DNA of 60,702 nt from Thermoplasmata archaeon (GTDB lineage Archaea > Thermoplasmatota > Thermoplasmata > Halarchaeoplasmatales > Halarchaeoplasmataceae). Of this stretch, positions 51,306 through 60,210 are shown one piece after another. The notes beneath the pieces were generated by a model that had not been told where the DNA came from, ran no database searches, and saw only the letters and a list, made by a program, of their open reading frames with translations. Location: positions 1-60,702 of the forward strand of contig PUNK01000038.1 in assembly GCA_003552585.1 (NCBI GenBank). Direction: 5' to 3'. Position 1 is the first letter of the stretch. The number at the start of each line of letters is the position of its first letter. Position numbers and translations under genes: made by a program.

Positions 51306-51695
51306 ATGAAACATGATCCATTAAATGATGCCCTTTCAACAATGAACAACGCTGAAATGAGCGGGAAGCTCACGTGTGAAGTTCGTCCAGCCTCAAAATT
51401 GATAGGACGTGTATTGAAAGTGATGCAGGAGTATGGATACCTCGAAACCTTTGAATATGTAGAGGATGGAAGAGGGGGTTCATATAGCATCAGATTGAAA
51501 GGCAACATAAACAAATGTAAAGTGGTCAAACCCCGTTGGTCGATGAAAGCAGCGGAGATCGAAGAATATGAATCAAGATATCTGCCAGCACAAGATTTCG
51601 GAGTGCTCATACTCACTACGAATCAAGGAGTGCTCTCACATTCCGAGGCAAAAGAACTCGGTGTGGGAGGAAAATTATTAGCATATGTTTACTGA
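51306..51695 (+). CDS. rps8: 30S ribosomal protein S8
   Basis: 129 residues. DPLNDALSTMNNAEMSGKLTCEVRPASKLIGRVLKVMQEYGYL opens the protein and RYLPAQDFGVLILTTNQGVLSHSEAKELGVGGKLLAYVY closes it, as in archaeal S8. Binds the central domain of 16S rRNA. Confidence 0.97.
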   Translation: MKHDPLNDALSTMNNAEMSGKLTCEVRPASKLIGRVLKVMQEYGYLETFEYVEDGRGGSYSIRLKGNINKCKVVKPRWSMKAAEIEEYESRYLPAQDFGVLILTTNQGVLSHSEAKELGVGGKLLAYVY

Positions 51696-51704
51696 GGTTA
51701 GAAC

Positions 51705-52256
51705 ATGCCTGTAGCAGGAAAGTTAGAAGAAATCGTCAAGATACCAGAAGATGTCAAGGTCGAACAAGATGGCAGGTACTTCACGGTATCGGGGCCAAAT
51801 GGAACACTCAAAAGAAAACTTGAGGACACTCGCATTAATATTGATGTAGGGCCTGATCAGATCACTCTTTCAACCCAGATGCCATCTAAGAGAGAGAAGG
51901 CGCTATTGGGAACTTACACTTCTCACCTAAGAAACATGATAAAAGGAGCTCAAGAAGACTTCGTCTATAAGATGAGGATCGTTTATTCTCACTTCCCGAT
52001 GAAGGTAAGAGCAGAAGGGGATGAGATGGTCATAGAGAACTTTATCGGAGAAGAAAAACCGAGGAGAACTAAAATAGTTGATGAAACCAAAGCAGAAATA
52101 CAGAAGGATCTTATAGTTTTATCCGGTCCAAACAAAGAAGCGGTTGGTCAAACAGCGGCAAATATAGAGCGTGCGACCAAGATCAAAGGAAGGGATCCAC
52201 GGGTTTTTCAGGATGGCATTTATATCATCGAGAAAGCAGGCAGAGTATTAAGATAG
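51705..52256 (+). CDS. rpl6: 50S ribosomal protein L6
   Basis: 183 residues. The tandem alpha/beta domains are visible: VKVEQDGRYFTVSGPNGTLKRKL and MKVRAEGDEMVIENFIGEEKPRRTKI. DPRVFQDGIYIIEKA is the C-terminal signature. Nine bases after rps8. Confidence 0.96.
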   Translation: MPVAGKLEEIVKIPEDVKVEQDGRYFTVSGPNGTLKRKLEDTRINIDVGPDQITLSTQMPSKREKALLGTYTSHLRNMIKGAQEDFVYKMRIVYSHFPMKVRAEGDEMVIENFIGEEKPRRTKIVDETKAEIQKDLIVLSGPNKEAVGQTAANIERATKIKGRDPRVFQDGIYIIEKAGRVLR

Positions 52257-52266
52257 GAGGATTATC

Positions 52267-52701
52267 ATGGCTGAAGAAAATGATGTTGAAGATTACCAGG
52301 TTAAGAAAAAACCCTCATTTGATGAAGAAACGAAAAGGGCTTTAAGAAAAAGGAAACGGTTGAAAAGAGCTAAGCCTAAATTTTCAAGGCAGGAATGGTT
52401 CAGGTATAAAAAGTTAGATGAAGATACTTGGAGGAAACCAAAAGGGATACACTCTAAAGCTAGAAAGAATTTAAAATATAGGAGTCCGAAGGTTTCAGTT
52501 GGATACAGGTCACCTTCTAAAGTCAGAGGTTTGCATCCTTCTGGTTTTGAGGAGGTTCTTGTTCACAACGTTGACGAAGTCAAAGATGTAGATCCAGAGA
52601 AGCAGGCTATCCGTATAGCTCATGGTGTAGGTATGAGAAAGCGCATAGATATCGAGCAGAAGGCTGAGGAGTTGGAAATACGGGTGCTCAACCCTTCCTG
52701 A
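52267..52701 (+). CDS. rpl32e: 50S ribosomal protein L32e
   Basis: 144 residues, an archaeal/eukaryotic protein. RKRLKRAKPKFSRQEWFRYKKLDEDTWRKPKGIHSKARKN and VGYRSPSKVRGLHPSGFEEVLVHNVDEV are the core. An acidic 25-residue N-terminal extension is present. GGAGG lies 6 bases before the ATG. Confidence 0.96.
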   Translation: MAEENDVEDYQVKKKPSFDEETKRALRKRKRLKRAKPKFSRQEWFRYKKLDEDTWRKPKGIHSKARKNLKYRSPKVSVGYRSPSKVRGLHPSGFEEVLVHNVDEVKDVDPEKQAIRIAHGVGMRKRIDIEQKAEELEIRVLNPS

Positions 52702-52711
52702 GGTGTATAAA

Positions 52712-53179
52712 ATGGATGTTAAATATCAGAAAAAACTCGCAGCAGATATACTCAAGTGCGGTGAGAACAGGGTGTGGATAGATGATACCATGCTCAATGA
52801 GGTGATAGAAGCAATCACACGCGAGGACGTGAAGAAACTTATTAACAGTGATGTTATAAAAAAGAAACCGATCAAAGGGAACTCAAGAGCAAGATATAGA
52901 CACAATGCCAAGCAGAGGAAAAAGGGTAGAAGAAAAGGCCCTGGTAAACGGAAAGGGCATAAGAACGCACGGACCCCTTCTAAAGAAACCTGGATGAAGA
53001 ACATCAGGGCCATCCGTAGAGAGCTCAAACACCTGAGGGATGAAGGGCATATAGAGAAGAGTGTTTACCGTGAGTTCTATCGGAAAGCGAAAGGAGGAAC
53101 TTTTGAGGATAGAGCTGACCTCGTTCTCCACTTAAAGATGGAGGGGCAACTCGACGAAAACTATGAATTAGGAGATTGA
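52712..53179 (+). CDS. rpl19e: 50S ribosomal protein L19e
   Basis: 155 residues, absent from bacteria. QKKLAADILKCGENRVWIDDTMLNEVIEAITREDVKKLI and the very basic SRARYRHNAKQRKKGRRKGPGKRKGHKNARTP region define it. The ATG at 52712 is preferred over GTG 52703, which belongs to the AGGTG ribosome site. Forms an inter-subunit bridge in 80S-type ribosomes. Confidence 0.96.
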   Translation: MDVKYQKKLAADILKCGENRVWIDDTMLNEVIEAITREDVKKLINSDVIKKKPIKGNSRARYRHNAKQRKKGRRKGPGKRKGHKNARTPSKETWMKNIRAIRRELKHLRDEGHIEKSVYREFYRKAKGGTFEDRADLVLHLKMEGQLDENYELGD

Positions 53180-53183
53180 TAAC

Positions 53184-53684
53184 ATGGGAGAAGGACCTAG
53201 GCACAGTGTGCCTTTAAAAAGACGTCGTCAAGGAAAAACTGATTACAAGAACCGATTAGGGCTACTAAAGTCGGGAAAACCAAGAGCAGTGGTTCGTGTT
53301 TCAAACAAGCACGTTAGAGTTCAATTCATTGGTTACTGCCCAGAAGGTGATGAGATATTAGCCTCTGCAAGTACTGTCGAACTTGAAGAATTTGGATGGG
53401 ATAAGAGTTGTAAAAATCTTCCTTCAGCCTACCTTGTAGGATTTCTAGCAGGTAAGAAAGCCAAGAAGGAAGGTATTGAAGAGGCAGTGTTGGATATAGG
53501 GCTTAATAAACCACATCCCGGTGGCAGGTATTTTACAGCCCTTAAAGGGATGCTTGATGCAGGTATATATATTCCTCATAGTGAGGAAATCTTACCCGAT
53601 GATGGAAGATCAAGAGGGGAACACATCGGAGAGGAAGTTGTAGAGCGATTCGAGGATGTAAAAAGTAAATTGGAGGAATATTGA
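53184..53684 (+). CDS. rpl18: 50S ribosomal protein L18
   Basis: 166 residues. [41 protein letters not shown] and [48 protein letters not shown] match archaeal L18 (L5 eukaryotic type), which binds 5S rRNA. The stop overlaps the rps5 ATG. Confidence 0.96.
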   Translation: MGEGPRHSVPLKRRRQGKTDYKNRLGLLKSGKPRAVVRVSNKHVRVQFIGYCPEGDEILASASTVELEEFGWDKSCKNLPSAYLVGFLAGKKAKKEGIEEAVLDIGLNKPHPGGRYFTALKGMLDAGIYIPHSEEILPDDGRSRGEHIGEEVVERFEDVKSKLEEY

Positions 53685-54373
53685 TGAATGGTTGGGAACC
53701 TAAGACCAGGTTGGGAAAGATGGTCAAGCGTGGTGAGATCACGACGATGGAAGCCGCACTTGAAACAAGACTGCCAGTAAGAGAGCCTGAGATCATCGAT
53801 GCCTTATTTCCCTCTTTAGATGACAATGTACTGGATGTGAATATGGTTCAAAGGATGACTGATTCCGGAAGAAGGGTCAAGTTCACGGTCACTTCTGTTG
53901 TTGGTAATCAAGATGGTTATGTAGGAATGGGTATAGGTAAAGCCAAAGAGGTGGCCACAGCCATCAGAAAAAGTATACAAAATGCTAAACTGAATATCGT
54001 AAGGATAAGAAGAGGTTGTGGTTCATGGGAATGTGGTTGTGGAAATCCACATACTATACCCTTTGAGGTCGTAGGAAAATCTGGCTCTGTGAGTATAAAT
54101 ATGAAACCAGCTCCAAGAGGTATTGGTTTGGTTGCTGGTGAAACCGCAAAATCAATATTTGAGATCGCTGGAATCGAAGATGTTTGGTGTTTCTCTAAGG
54201 GACAAACACGTACAACAATAAACTATGCCAATGCGGTGTTCAATGGGTTGAGTGAGACCGCAAAGATGCGTGTTCCACAGGATCAGGCGGTCGAATTGAA
54301 TATAATCGAAGGTCGTGCTAAAAAGCATGAAGAAGGCGATAAGATCAAGCTAGAAGAGGAGGGAGCTGAATGA
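53684..54373 (+). CDS. rps5: 30S ribosomal protein S5
   Basis: 229 residues. [37 protein letters not shown] is the double-stranded-RNA-like domain with the decoding-accuracy loop. [42 protein letters not shown] follows. ATG 53684 sits 7 bases after TGGAGGA. Stop overlaps rpl30 (ATGA). Confidence 0.96.
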   Translation: MNGWEPKTRLGKMVKRGEITTMEAALETRLPVREPEIIDALFPSLDDNVLDVNMVQRMTDSGRRVKFTVTSVVGNQDGYVGMGIGKAKEVATAIRKSIQNAKLNIVRIRRGCGSWECGCGNPHTIPFEVVGKSGSVSINMKPAPRGIGLVAGETAKSIFEIAGIEDVWCFSKGQTRTTINYANAVFNGLSETAKMRVPQDQAVELNIIEGRAKKHEEGDKIKLEEEGAE

Positions 54374-54843
54374 GATATGCAGTAGTAAGGATCAGAAGTC
54401 CCAGGCGGAAGGATAGGACCCAAAACGAAACTTTCCGTCATCTAAGATTAACACGAGTAAACCACTGCACTGTTATACCTGATAGACCTGAATACAAAGG
54501 TATGATCAAGCACGTTCAACATTCGGTAACATGGGGTGAGATTGATGATTACACTCTCAGCAGATTGCTAAAAGAAAGATCCACTATATTGGATGGATTG
54601 ACAGATGAAGTCGTCTCAGAGCAGACTAAATTTGAGGGTGTTGATGAATTTTCAAAAGCATTGTTAAAGGGCGATGCAGAATTCTCCGATATCGATGGTT
54701 TGGAAAACCGGTTTAAATTACATCCACCAAAAGGTGGTTTTAAAGGGGTAAAAAAGGTTTATAAGAACGGTGGCTCCTTGGGTTACCGTGGTCAAGATAT
54801 CAACCAGTTAATTGAGAAAATGTTTGGACCTGAGGTAAAATAA
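54370..54843 (+). CDS. rpl30: 50S ribosomal protein L30
   Basis: 157 residues, the long archaeal form (L7 eukaryotic type). [44 protein letters not shown] is the core; [24 protein letters not shown] closes it. ATGA overlap with rps5. Confidence 0.96.
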   Translation: MRYAVVRIRSPRRKDRTQNETFRHLRLTRVNHCTVIPDRPEYKGMIKHVQHSVTWGEIDDYTLSRLLKERSTILDGLTDEVVSEQTKFEGVDEFSKALLKGDAEFSDIDGLENRFKLHPPKGGFKGVKKVYKNGGSLGYRGQDINQLIEKMFGPEVK

Positions 54844-54859
54844 AAAGTGAGTGATAATC

Positions 54860-55288
54860 ATGGGCAAGAAGAAAACTAAGAAACATCGTGGCTCAAGGAC
54901 ACATGGCAGAGGGATAAAAGCGGGTAGAGGAGCTGGTGAAAGAGGAGGTAGAGGTAAAGCAGGTCTTCAGAAGCACAAAAAGATGACGATGCTTAAAGAG
55001 GATCCTGACCACTTTGGCCCTAAAGGTTTTTCCCGCCCCCAAGCATTGATCGAAGAAAAGAGGGTAATAAATATATACCAGGTAGAACAAGCTATAAATG
55101 ATCTGATGTCAAAAGGTTATGCGGAAAAGAAAGGATCAACTTATGAAATCGATTTAAAAAGTGCAGGTTATGACAAGTTGCTTGGTAAGGGAAAATCTAG
55201 GCATCAGATGATAATAAAAGTTCCCTCCTCGAGTGAAAGGGCAGTGGCTAAAGTTCAAGAAGCTGGAGGAGAAGTCGTAACCGAATAA
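54860..55288 (+). CDS. rpl15: 50S ribosomal protein L15
   Basis: 142 residues. KKTKKHRGSRTHGRGIKAGRGAGERGGRGKAGLQKHK is the Gly/Arg-rich N-terminus that threads into 23S rRNA; GKGKSRHQMIIKVPSSSERAVAKVQEAGGEVV is the globular end (L27a eukaryotic type). The ATG 54860 is preferred over an in-frame GTG three codons earlier. Confidence 0.95.
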   Translation: MGKKKTKKHRGSRTHGRGIKAGRGAGERGGRGKAGLQKHKKMTMLKEDPDHFGPKGFSRPQALIEEKRVINIYQVEQAINDLMSKGYAEKKGSTYEIDLKSAGYDKLLGKGKSRHQMIIKVPSSSERAVAKVQEAGGEVVTE

Positions 55289-55315
55289 ATATGGTGTAAC
55301 AGGAGAGATTAAAAG

Positions 55316-56887
55316 ATGGCTGAGGAAGAGAAGAGCCTTCTACACAAGATGAAACCCATCGTGGAACGCATGCCTATGGTCAACCCACCTGATGGGCATG
55401 TTCATTTCAAAAAGAAAGTAATGTATACAATAATAATTTTATTGCTATACTTTGCGATGACCAATATTTTGATCTATGGACTTGACCAGGCTCAGACGAT
55501 AGATCTGTTTGAGCAGTTTCGGGCAATATTTGCGGGAGAATCCGGTTCTTTAGTTCACCTCGGCATCACACCTATAGTAAATGCATCTATCATGATGCAG
55601 CTTTTCCAGGGCGCAGATATCATCGACCTTGATTTGAAAAAGGAAGAAGATAAAGCCCTTTATCAGAGCACACAAAAGTTCTTAGTTATAATAATGATCA
55701 TAGTCCAGGCAGCTCCTCAGGCTTTTGGTTATTTACATCCTGCTGGAGGCCTGGTCGAAGCCATCGATGCAACGTTCGCTGGTCAAGGCATGATGCTAGC
55801 ACGTATTATCATCATCAGCCAACTAGTAGTAGGAGGTTATCTTCTATTCTTGATGGATGAAGTTGTATCTAAGTGGGGCATAGGAAGCGGTATAAGCTTG
55901 TTCATCCTTGCGGGAGTTGCACAAGGATTGTTCACAGGCATGTTCAACTGGGCTCCCGCTCCAGGTGCAGAAACGGCTGTACCAAGTGGAGCGATACCCA
56001 AAACAATTTACCTTGTTCAACACAGCACAGCCGGTGAGCTCGTCAGAGGTGGTTTTGAAACCATTCTACTCCAGCAGCCTAATCCTCTCATCGGATTGGG
56101 TACTACTATCGCTATCTTCTTGATAGTCGCCTACGTAGAATCATCACGTATAGAATTACCACTTTCACATGGTCGAGCAAGAGGTGCTAGAGGTAGATAT
56201 CCTTTAAAATTAACGTACACATCAGTTATGCCAGTTATTTTTGCGGCAGCACTCCTTGCGAACATCAATCTCTTTGCCATGCTTTTTTACACGAATCCCA
56301 CATTCCAAGCCTTTCCACTATTGGGTGGACAATGGTGGGTAGGAGTGTTTCCACCGGGTAGTACCGAACCTATAGCTGGTGGTGCATGGTATATATCAAA
56401 CGTGCAGGGGCTGCAGGAGTGGTTACTTCCTTTGATTTCGGACAGATATGCAGGTATGCTGTCTCCAGAAGGAGTAGCATGGAGTTATAGTAAGCTGCAG
56501 ATAATCGCTAGAGTGATATGTTACTTTACATTCATGACAGTGTCATGTCTGCTTTTTGCCAATTTCTGGGTAAAAACCACTAACATGGATGCGGAGTCCG
56601 TTGCTGAACAGATCCAAGATAGCGGTATGCAGATACCAGGGTTTAGACGAGATCCTAGGGTTTTGAAAAAGGTTTTGGAAAGATACATACCTACGATCAC
56701 TAGTTTCAGTGGTATATTTATAGGTGCACTTGCTGCAGGTGCAGATCTGCTTGGAAGTGTTGGTGGCGCAACGGGAACAAGCTTATTCCTGGCAGTCAGT
56801 ATATTGATACAGCTTTATGAACAGTTAGGAAAAGAACAGATGATGGAGATGCACCCCATGCTCAGAGAGTTCTTTGGAAGTCAGTAA
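55316..56887 (+). CDS. secY: Preprotein translocase subunit SecY (Sec61 alpha)
   Basis: 523 residues, ten membrane helices. Conserved parts: the N-terminal amphipathic helix and TM1 (KKKVMYTIIILLLYF), plug region LVHLGITPIVNASIMMQLFQGADII, GIGSGISLFI, the cytoplasmic loop ESSRIELPLSHGRARGARGRYPLKLTYTSVMPVIFA that meets SRP receptor and ribosome, and the final ATGTSLFLAVSILIQLYEQL. It receives SRP-targeted chains; the SRP RNA is also in this window. Adenylate kinase, usual next gene in many archaea, is missing. Confidence 0.97.
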   Translation: MAEEEKSLLHKMKPIVERMPMVNPPDGHVHFKKKVMYTIIILLLYFAMTNILIYGLDQAQTIDLFEQFRAIFAGESGSLVHLGITPIVNASIMMQLFQGADIIDLDLKKEEDKALYQSTQKFLVIIMIIVQAAPQAFGYLHPAGGLVEAIDATFAGQGMMLARIIIISQLVVGGYLLFLMDEVVSKWGIGSGISLFILAGVAQGLFTGMFNWAPAPGAETAVPSGAIPKTIYLVQHSTAGELVRGGFETILLQQPNPLIGLGTTIAIFLIVAYVESSRIELPLSHGRARGARGRYPLKLTYTSVMPVIFAAALLANINLFAMLFYTNPTFQAFPLLGGQWWVGVFPPGSTEPIAGGAWYISNVQGLQEWLLPLISDRYAGMLSPEGVAWSYSKLQIIARVICYFTFMTVSCLLFANFWVKTTNMDAESVAEQIQDSGMQIPGFRRDPRVLKKVLERYIPTITSFSGIFIGALAAGADLLGSVGGATGTSLFLAVSILIQLYEQLGKEQMMEMHPMLREFFGSQ

Positions 56888-56909
56888 CATGTTAGACAGA
56901 GGTGCCTAA

Positions 56910-57620
56910 TTGTCTGAAGACGAGGTAAATTTGGACCAATCAGATGACGGGGAAGCTCCCGAAGAGAAGCCGTCGCCTCAGAAACCTGTCTTCAATTTGA
57001 AAAGGTTCTTCTACATGTTTCTAGCCATCATGACTTTGATGGTTTTTATCGATTCAGATCTCAGAGAATCACTCGGAGAGATGATCGGTGGCCCGTTGTT
57101 TGCCCTTATGGGTTTTGATGGACGTTATCCCGTTCTTACACTGATGCTGGTTGGATCATTCATGATCGCGTTCTCTACTATCGTTAGGGATCTTATGGTA
57201 GATTATGTGGAGATGAAAAAACTGCAGGAGAAAACATCTGCTTTCAACAAAGAGTTGATGGAAGCTAGAAGAGCCAATCAGACTTCGAAAGTTAAAAAGA
57301 TGGAAAAATTACAACCCCAAGTATCTGAGATGCAGATGAAGACGATGAAACCACAATTCAAATCGATGATAGTCACAATGCTTGTGATCTTTGCTATATT
57401 TACGGCGATGTGGTCCTTCGTGGAAGATCTACCTAATCAAGTCATTTCAACTCCATGGGCTTATAATGCTAATCTTACTACAGAGGTCTTACCTGGTCCA
57501 TTCCCCTGCCAGATTTGGTTATTATTATACATGCTGGTTTCAGTCCCGATCGGACAGGTTCTACGGATGACCCTCCAGATGTTCACATATAGGAAACGTA
57601 TCCAAGAGGCTGAGGAATGA
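56910..57620 (+). CDS. DUF106 membrane insertase-like protein (EMC3/TMCO1/Oxa1 superfamily)
   Basis: 236 residues. An acidic N-terminal tail, then TM1 (FFYMFLAIMTLMVFI), a second segment (VLTLMLVGSFMIAFSTIVRDLMVDYVEM), a charged coiled coil (EMKKLQEKTSAFNKELMEARRANQ ... KLQPQVSEMQMKTMKPQ), and two more helices. This is the layout of archaeal Ylp1/DUF106, related to Oxa1 and EMC3, thought to insert membrane proteins. Starts with TTG 56910, with GAGGTG upstream. Downstream of secY as in other archaea, which fits the secretion role. Confidence 0.9.
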   Translation: MSEDEVNLDQSDDGEAPEEKPSPQKPVFNLKRFFYMFLAIMTLMVFIDSDLRESLGEMIGGPLFALMGFDGRYPVLTLMLVGSFMIAFSTIVRDLMVDYVEMKKLQEKTSAFNKELMEARRANQTSKVKKMEKLQPQVSEMQMKTMKPQFKSMIVTMLVIFAIFTAMWSFVEDLPNQVISTPWAYNANLTTEVLPGPFPCQIWLLLYMLVSVPIGQVLRMTLQMFTYRKRIQEAEE

Positions 57621-58165
57621 ATAATAAAGAGATAATCACGATCAGTGGACTTCCCGGTAGCGGAACAACGACAGCTGCAAACATACTTTCAAAAAGGACC
57701 GGTATGGAACTGATATCTTCTGGGGAAGTATTTAGGAACTTGGCAAAGGAACACGGTGTTTCTTTAGAGGAATTCGGAGAGATGGCAGAAAAAAAAGAGA
57801 ATATAGATAGAGAACTTGATGAAACCATGTTGAAGTCTGCGGAACCAGGTACCATTTTGGAGGGTAGATTGACCGGACATTTGCTCGCTAGAGAGGGTAT
57901 CGATTCTTACAAAATTTGGATAAGGGCAGATATGGATACAAGGGTAAAGAGGATCTCTGAGAGAGAGAGTCTACCTGTAGATGAAGTAAAAGAGAGGGTC
58001 ATCAAACGTGAGCAGAGTGAAAAGAAAAGGTACAAGGAGTATTACGACATAGATATCCAGCAGCTCGATGTTTATGATCTAATAATAGATTCGGTTAAAC
58101 ATGGTCCTGAAGAGGTGGTGGATAAGATGATGGAGGGAGTGGAAATTGAGGTATGTGAAGGATAA
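57617..58165 (+). CDS. cmk: Cytidylate kinase, archaeal type
   Basis: 182 residues. P-loop SGLPGSGTTTAANIL (10-24), ISSGEVFRNLAKEHGVSLEEFGEMAE (NMP site), ILEGRLTGHLL and the lid IKREQSEKKRYKEYYDIDI. Phosphorylates CMP/dCMP. ATG overlaps the DUF106 stop (ATGA); its end overlaps cbf5 by 20 bases. The L34e gene often found before it in archaea is absent. Confidence 0.95.
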   Translation: MNNKEIITISGLPGSGTTTAANILSKRTGMELISSGEVFRNLAKEHGVSLEEFGEMAEKKENIDRELDETMLKSAEPGTILEGRLTGHLLAREGIDSYKIWIRADMDTRVKRISERESLPVDEVKERVIKREQSEKKRYKEYYDIDIQQLDVYDLIIDSVKHGPEEVVDKMMEGVEIEVCEG

Positions 58166-59102
58166 AGTTAATACCGTTTCAAAATGGGGTGATTTTCCTC
58201 ACCAAAGAAGTATAGAGGATCTAATACCACGATCTGTTATGATAATAGATAAACCGAAGGGACCCACAAGTCATCAAGTATCTTCATGGGTTCAGCGCAT
58301 GTTTTCTAGCAAAGCTGGGCACAGTGGTACCTTGGATCCAAATGCCACAGGAGTATTACCTATGGGAATAGGCTACTCGGTAAGGATGATGGACCTACTA
58401 CATGTAGCTCCCAAAGAATATGTGGCATCAATGCGATTCCATAGTACTGTAAAAAAAACTGGTGTTGAGGAAGTCCTAGAAAAGTTCGAAGGCGATATAT
58501 ATCAGATGCCTCCTGTTCGTTCAGGAGTTAAGAGAAAGGTCCGAACAAGAACTATCTATGAATTAGAGTTGCTTGATTTTAGAGGAAAAGACTGCCTGTT
58601 AAGAGTTCGCTGTCAGTCTGGTACTTATGTTAGGACCCTCTGTAAGGATATTGGCAAAGCATTGGGAGTGGGTGGGAATATGGAAGAACTTAGAAGAACC
58701 GAGGCTGGAGGATTTACTGAGAAAGAAAGCCATATATTACAGAGAGTAAAAGATGCACTTGTTTATTATGAAGATGGAGAAGAAGGATACCTTAGGGAGA
58801 TATTGAAACCCCACGAAGAGGTATTTGGACTTTATCCATCAGTTAAAGTGAAAGATACCGCAGCAGGTTCCATATTGAACGGGGCTGACTTGGCGGCACC
58901 CGGTCTAGTAGAATTCGACAAATTTTCTTCGGGTGATCGTGTAGGTGTTGCTTCTGTTAAAGGTGAGATTCTAGCATTGGGTGTGGCTTTATATCCTGCA
59001 GAAAAGATGATGGAGATGGATGAAGGTCTCGTAGTACGTACAGAACGAGTTTTTCATCCTTCGGGCGAGTACCCTGGGAATCGAGAAGAAAATATATATT
59101 AG
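58146..59102 (+). CDS. cbf5: Archaeal Cbf5/TruB pseudouridine synthase
   Basis: 318 residues. Catalytic subunit of H/ACA ribonucleoproteins, and a stand-alone U55 synthase for tRNA. VMIIDKPKGPTSHQVSSWVQ, then GHSGTLDPNATGVLPMGIG with catalytic D64, and QSGTYVRTLCKDIGKALGVG. A PUA domain occupies about 240-315 (SVKVKDTAAGSILNGADLAAPGLVEF). The start is a TTG at 58146 inside cmk. It is the last gene of the ribosomal run; the L14e gene found before it in other archaea is missing. A serine tRNA follows. Confidence 0.94.
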   Translation: MRYVKDKVNTVSKWGDFPHQRSIEDLIPRSVMIIDKPKGPTSHQVSSWVQRMFSSKAGHSGTLDPNATGVLPMGIGYSVRMMDLLHVAPKEYVASMRFHSTVKKTGVEEVLEKFEGDIYQMPPVRSGVKRKVRTRTIYELELLDFRGKDCLLRVRCQSGTYVRTLCKDIGKALGVGGNMEELRRTEAGGFTEKESHILQRVKDALVYYEDGEEGYLREILKPHEEVFGLYPSVKVKDTAAGSILNGADLAAPGLVEFDKFSSGDRVGVASVKGEILALGVALYPAEKMMEMDEGLVVRTERVFHPSGEYPGNREENIY

Positions 59103-59131
59103 GGGGCTTCTCATCTGCCAAAAGACACGTT

Positions 59132-59237
59132 GCCGAGATAGCCTAGCCTGGTACGGCGCGAGCTTGGAGACCCCATTATTGGGGACAAATAGCTCGTGGT
59201 GCTCTGCACCACAAGGGTTCGAATCCCTTTCTCGGCG
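59132..59237 (+). tRNA. tRNA-Ser (GGA anticodon) with 21-base intron
   Basis: Acceptor GCCGAGA/TCTCGGC with discriminator G (59237), D stem GCC/GGC, anticodon stem CGAGC/GCTCG, a long variable arm (GTGGTG/CACCAC, class II) and T arm AAGGG-TTCGAAT-CCCTT. The anticodon GGA is 59166-59168. The intron is best placed at 59170-59190, after position 37. It forms a CCCC/GGGG hairpin, and TTG/CAA pairing with flanking AGA and ATA bulges gives a bulge-helix-bulge for the splicing endonuclease. CCA is not encoded. A TTTT follows. Confidence 0.88.
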
Positions 59238-59404
59238 CTTTTATACCTTTATATAGAGTATCCGAGTAAAAATATCACCCCCTATCAACCTACTGGCTTG
59301 AGATCTGATTCCCTTTTCTATCATTCATGCTTAGAAATGATGCAAAAGTTTTGCACCCCTTTAGTCCAAATCCCTTCACTTGGACCGAAATCGGCCAAAA
59401 GGAA

Positions 59405-59413
59405 ACTTATTTA
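59405..59413 (+). promoter_or_regulatory. Probable TATA box of the MNT-HEPN operon
   Basis: ACTTATTTA centred about 30 bases before ATG 59439. Transcription would begin close to the start codon, making the first message nearly leaderless. The rest of the 200-base gap after tRNA-Ser shows no gene. Confidence 0.45.
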
Positions 59414-59438
59414 ACACATCTTGAGGATATGATGTCTG

Positions 59439-59864
59439 ATGGAAGATATAAAGATAGAAGAGATAAAGGAGGATTTCAAACCCTTCAAGGAGGAAGTTGA
59501 GGGGATCCTCTTGTTCGGTTCCTCTGTAAAGAACGAACGGACCCAAAGATCGGATATAGATATATGTTTGGTCAAACCGAAATCGGATGATATACTCTTT
59601 AAAGTTCTTGAAAAGGTGGGTGGAAAATACGATGTTAAGATCTTCGAAAAGCTTCCGCTTACGCTTCAGATCGATATAATAAAAAACCACAGAGTTCTTT
59701 TTGGGGATGAAGTCGAATTATCTTATTATTTTTACAGGTACAGGAAGCTGTGGAAGGATAACAAGCCCCGTATAGAAAAAAACTCCTTCGAAGATGTGGA
59801 GGAGATGATCGAAGCTAGGAATAGGTGGTCGGATGAGAAAAAAAAGATATCAGAAAAAGATTGA
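59439..59864 (+). CDS. MNT-type minimal nucleotidyltransferase (MntA-like antitoxin)
   Basis: 141 residues. The motif G27-S28-x10-D39-x-D41 (GSSVKNERTQRSDIDICLV) is exactly the G-S-x10-D-x-D signature of MntA proteins, which add AMP to the partner HEPN protein and neutralise it. The C-terminal half continues with YFYRYRKLWKDNK. It overlaps the HEPN gene by 32 bases, the usual coupling of such pairs. The next gene shows an altered HEPN site. Confidence 0.88.
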   Translation: MEDIKIEEIKEDFKPFKEEVEGILLFGSSVKNERTQRSDIDICLVKPKSDDILFKVLEKVGGKYDVKIFEKLPLTLQIDIIKNHRVLFGDEVELSYYFYRYRKLWKDNKPRIEKNSFEDVEEMIEARNRWSDEKKKISEKD

Positions 59865-60210
59865 AAATTTTGAGAAGGAAAAGGAATACATTCAACAACA
59901 TAAGATCGAAGACGATACTACGGAGAGAGCGATACTCTACTCTCTACAGGTGTGTGTAGAGACCACTACGGATATCATCGCGATGAAAGTGAAGGATATC
60001 GGTCTTGTAGTCGAAGATGATTACTCGAATATCGAAAAATTAGTTGATGAGGGGATCATCAATGAAGAAAATGCCGATGTTTTGAAACGCTTTAACGGAA
60101 TCCAAAATGCTGTGGTACATAAATACGATAAGTTAGATATAGAAATGGTCAAAAAAGCATCAAATAATATAGAGGACCTATCAGAGATAGTTTACCAAAT
60201 AGCTGAGTAA
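59833..60210 (+). CDS. HEPN/DUF86 protein (HepT-like) with altered catalytic motif
   Basis: 125 residues, all-helical. DTTERAILYSLQVCVETTTDIIAMKV and the C-terminal QNAVVHKYDKLDIE place it in the HepT family. In active HepT the motif is R-x4-H-x-Y; here the Arg is Q91 while N92, H96 and Y98 (the residue modified by MntA) remain. RNase activity may thus be lost or changed. Cysteine- and Lys-rich N-terminus may be extended; ATG 59833 is the only upstream start. Together with the preceding MNT gene it forms a toxin-antitoxin-type pair. Confidence 0.85.
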   Translation: MRKKRYQKKIENFEKEKEYIQQHKIEDDTTERAILYSLQVCVETTTDIIAMKVKDIGLVVEDDYSNIEKLVDEGIINEENADVLKRFNGIQNAVVHKYDKLDIEMVKKASNNIEDLSEIVYQIAE

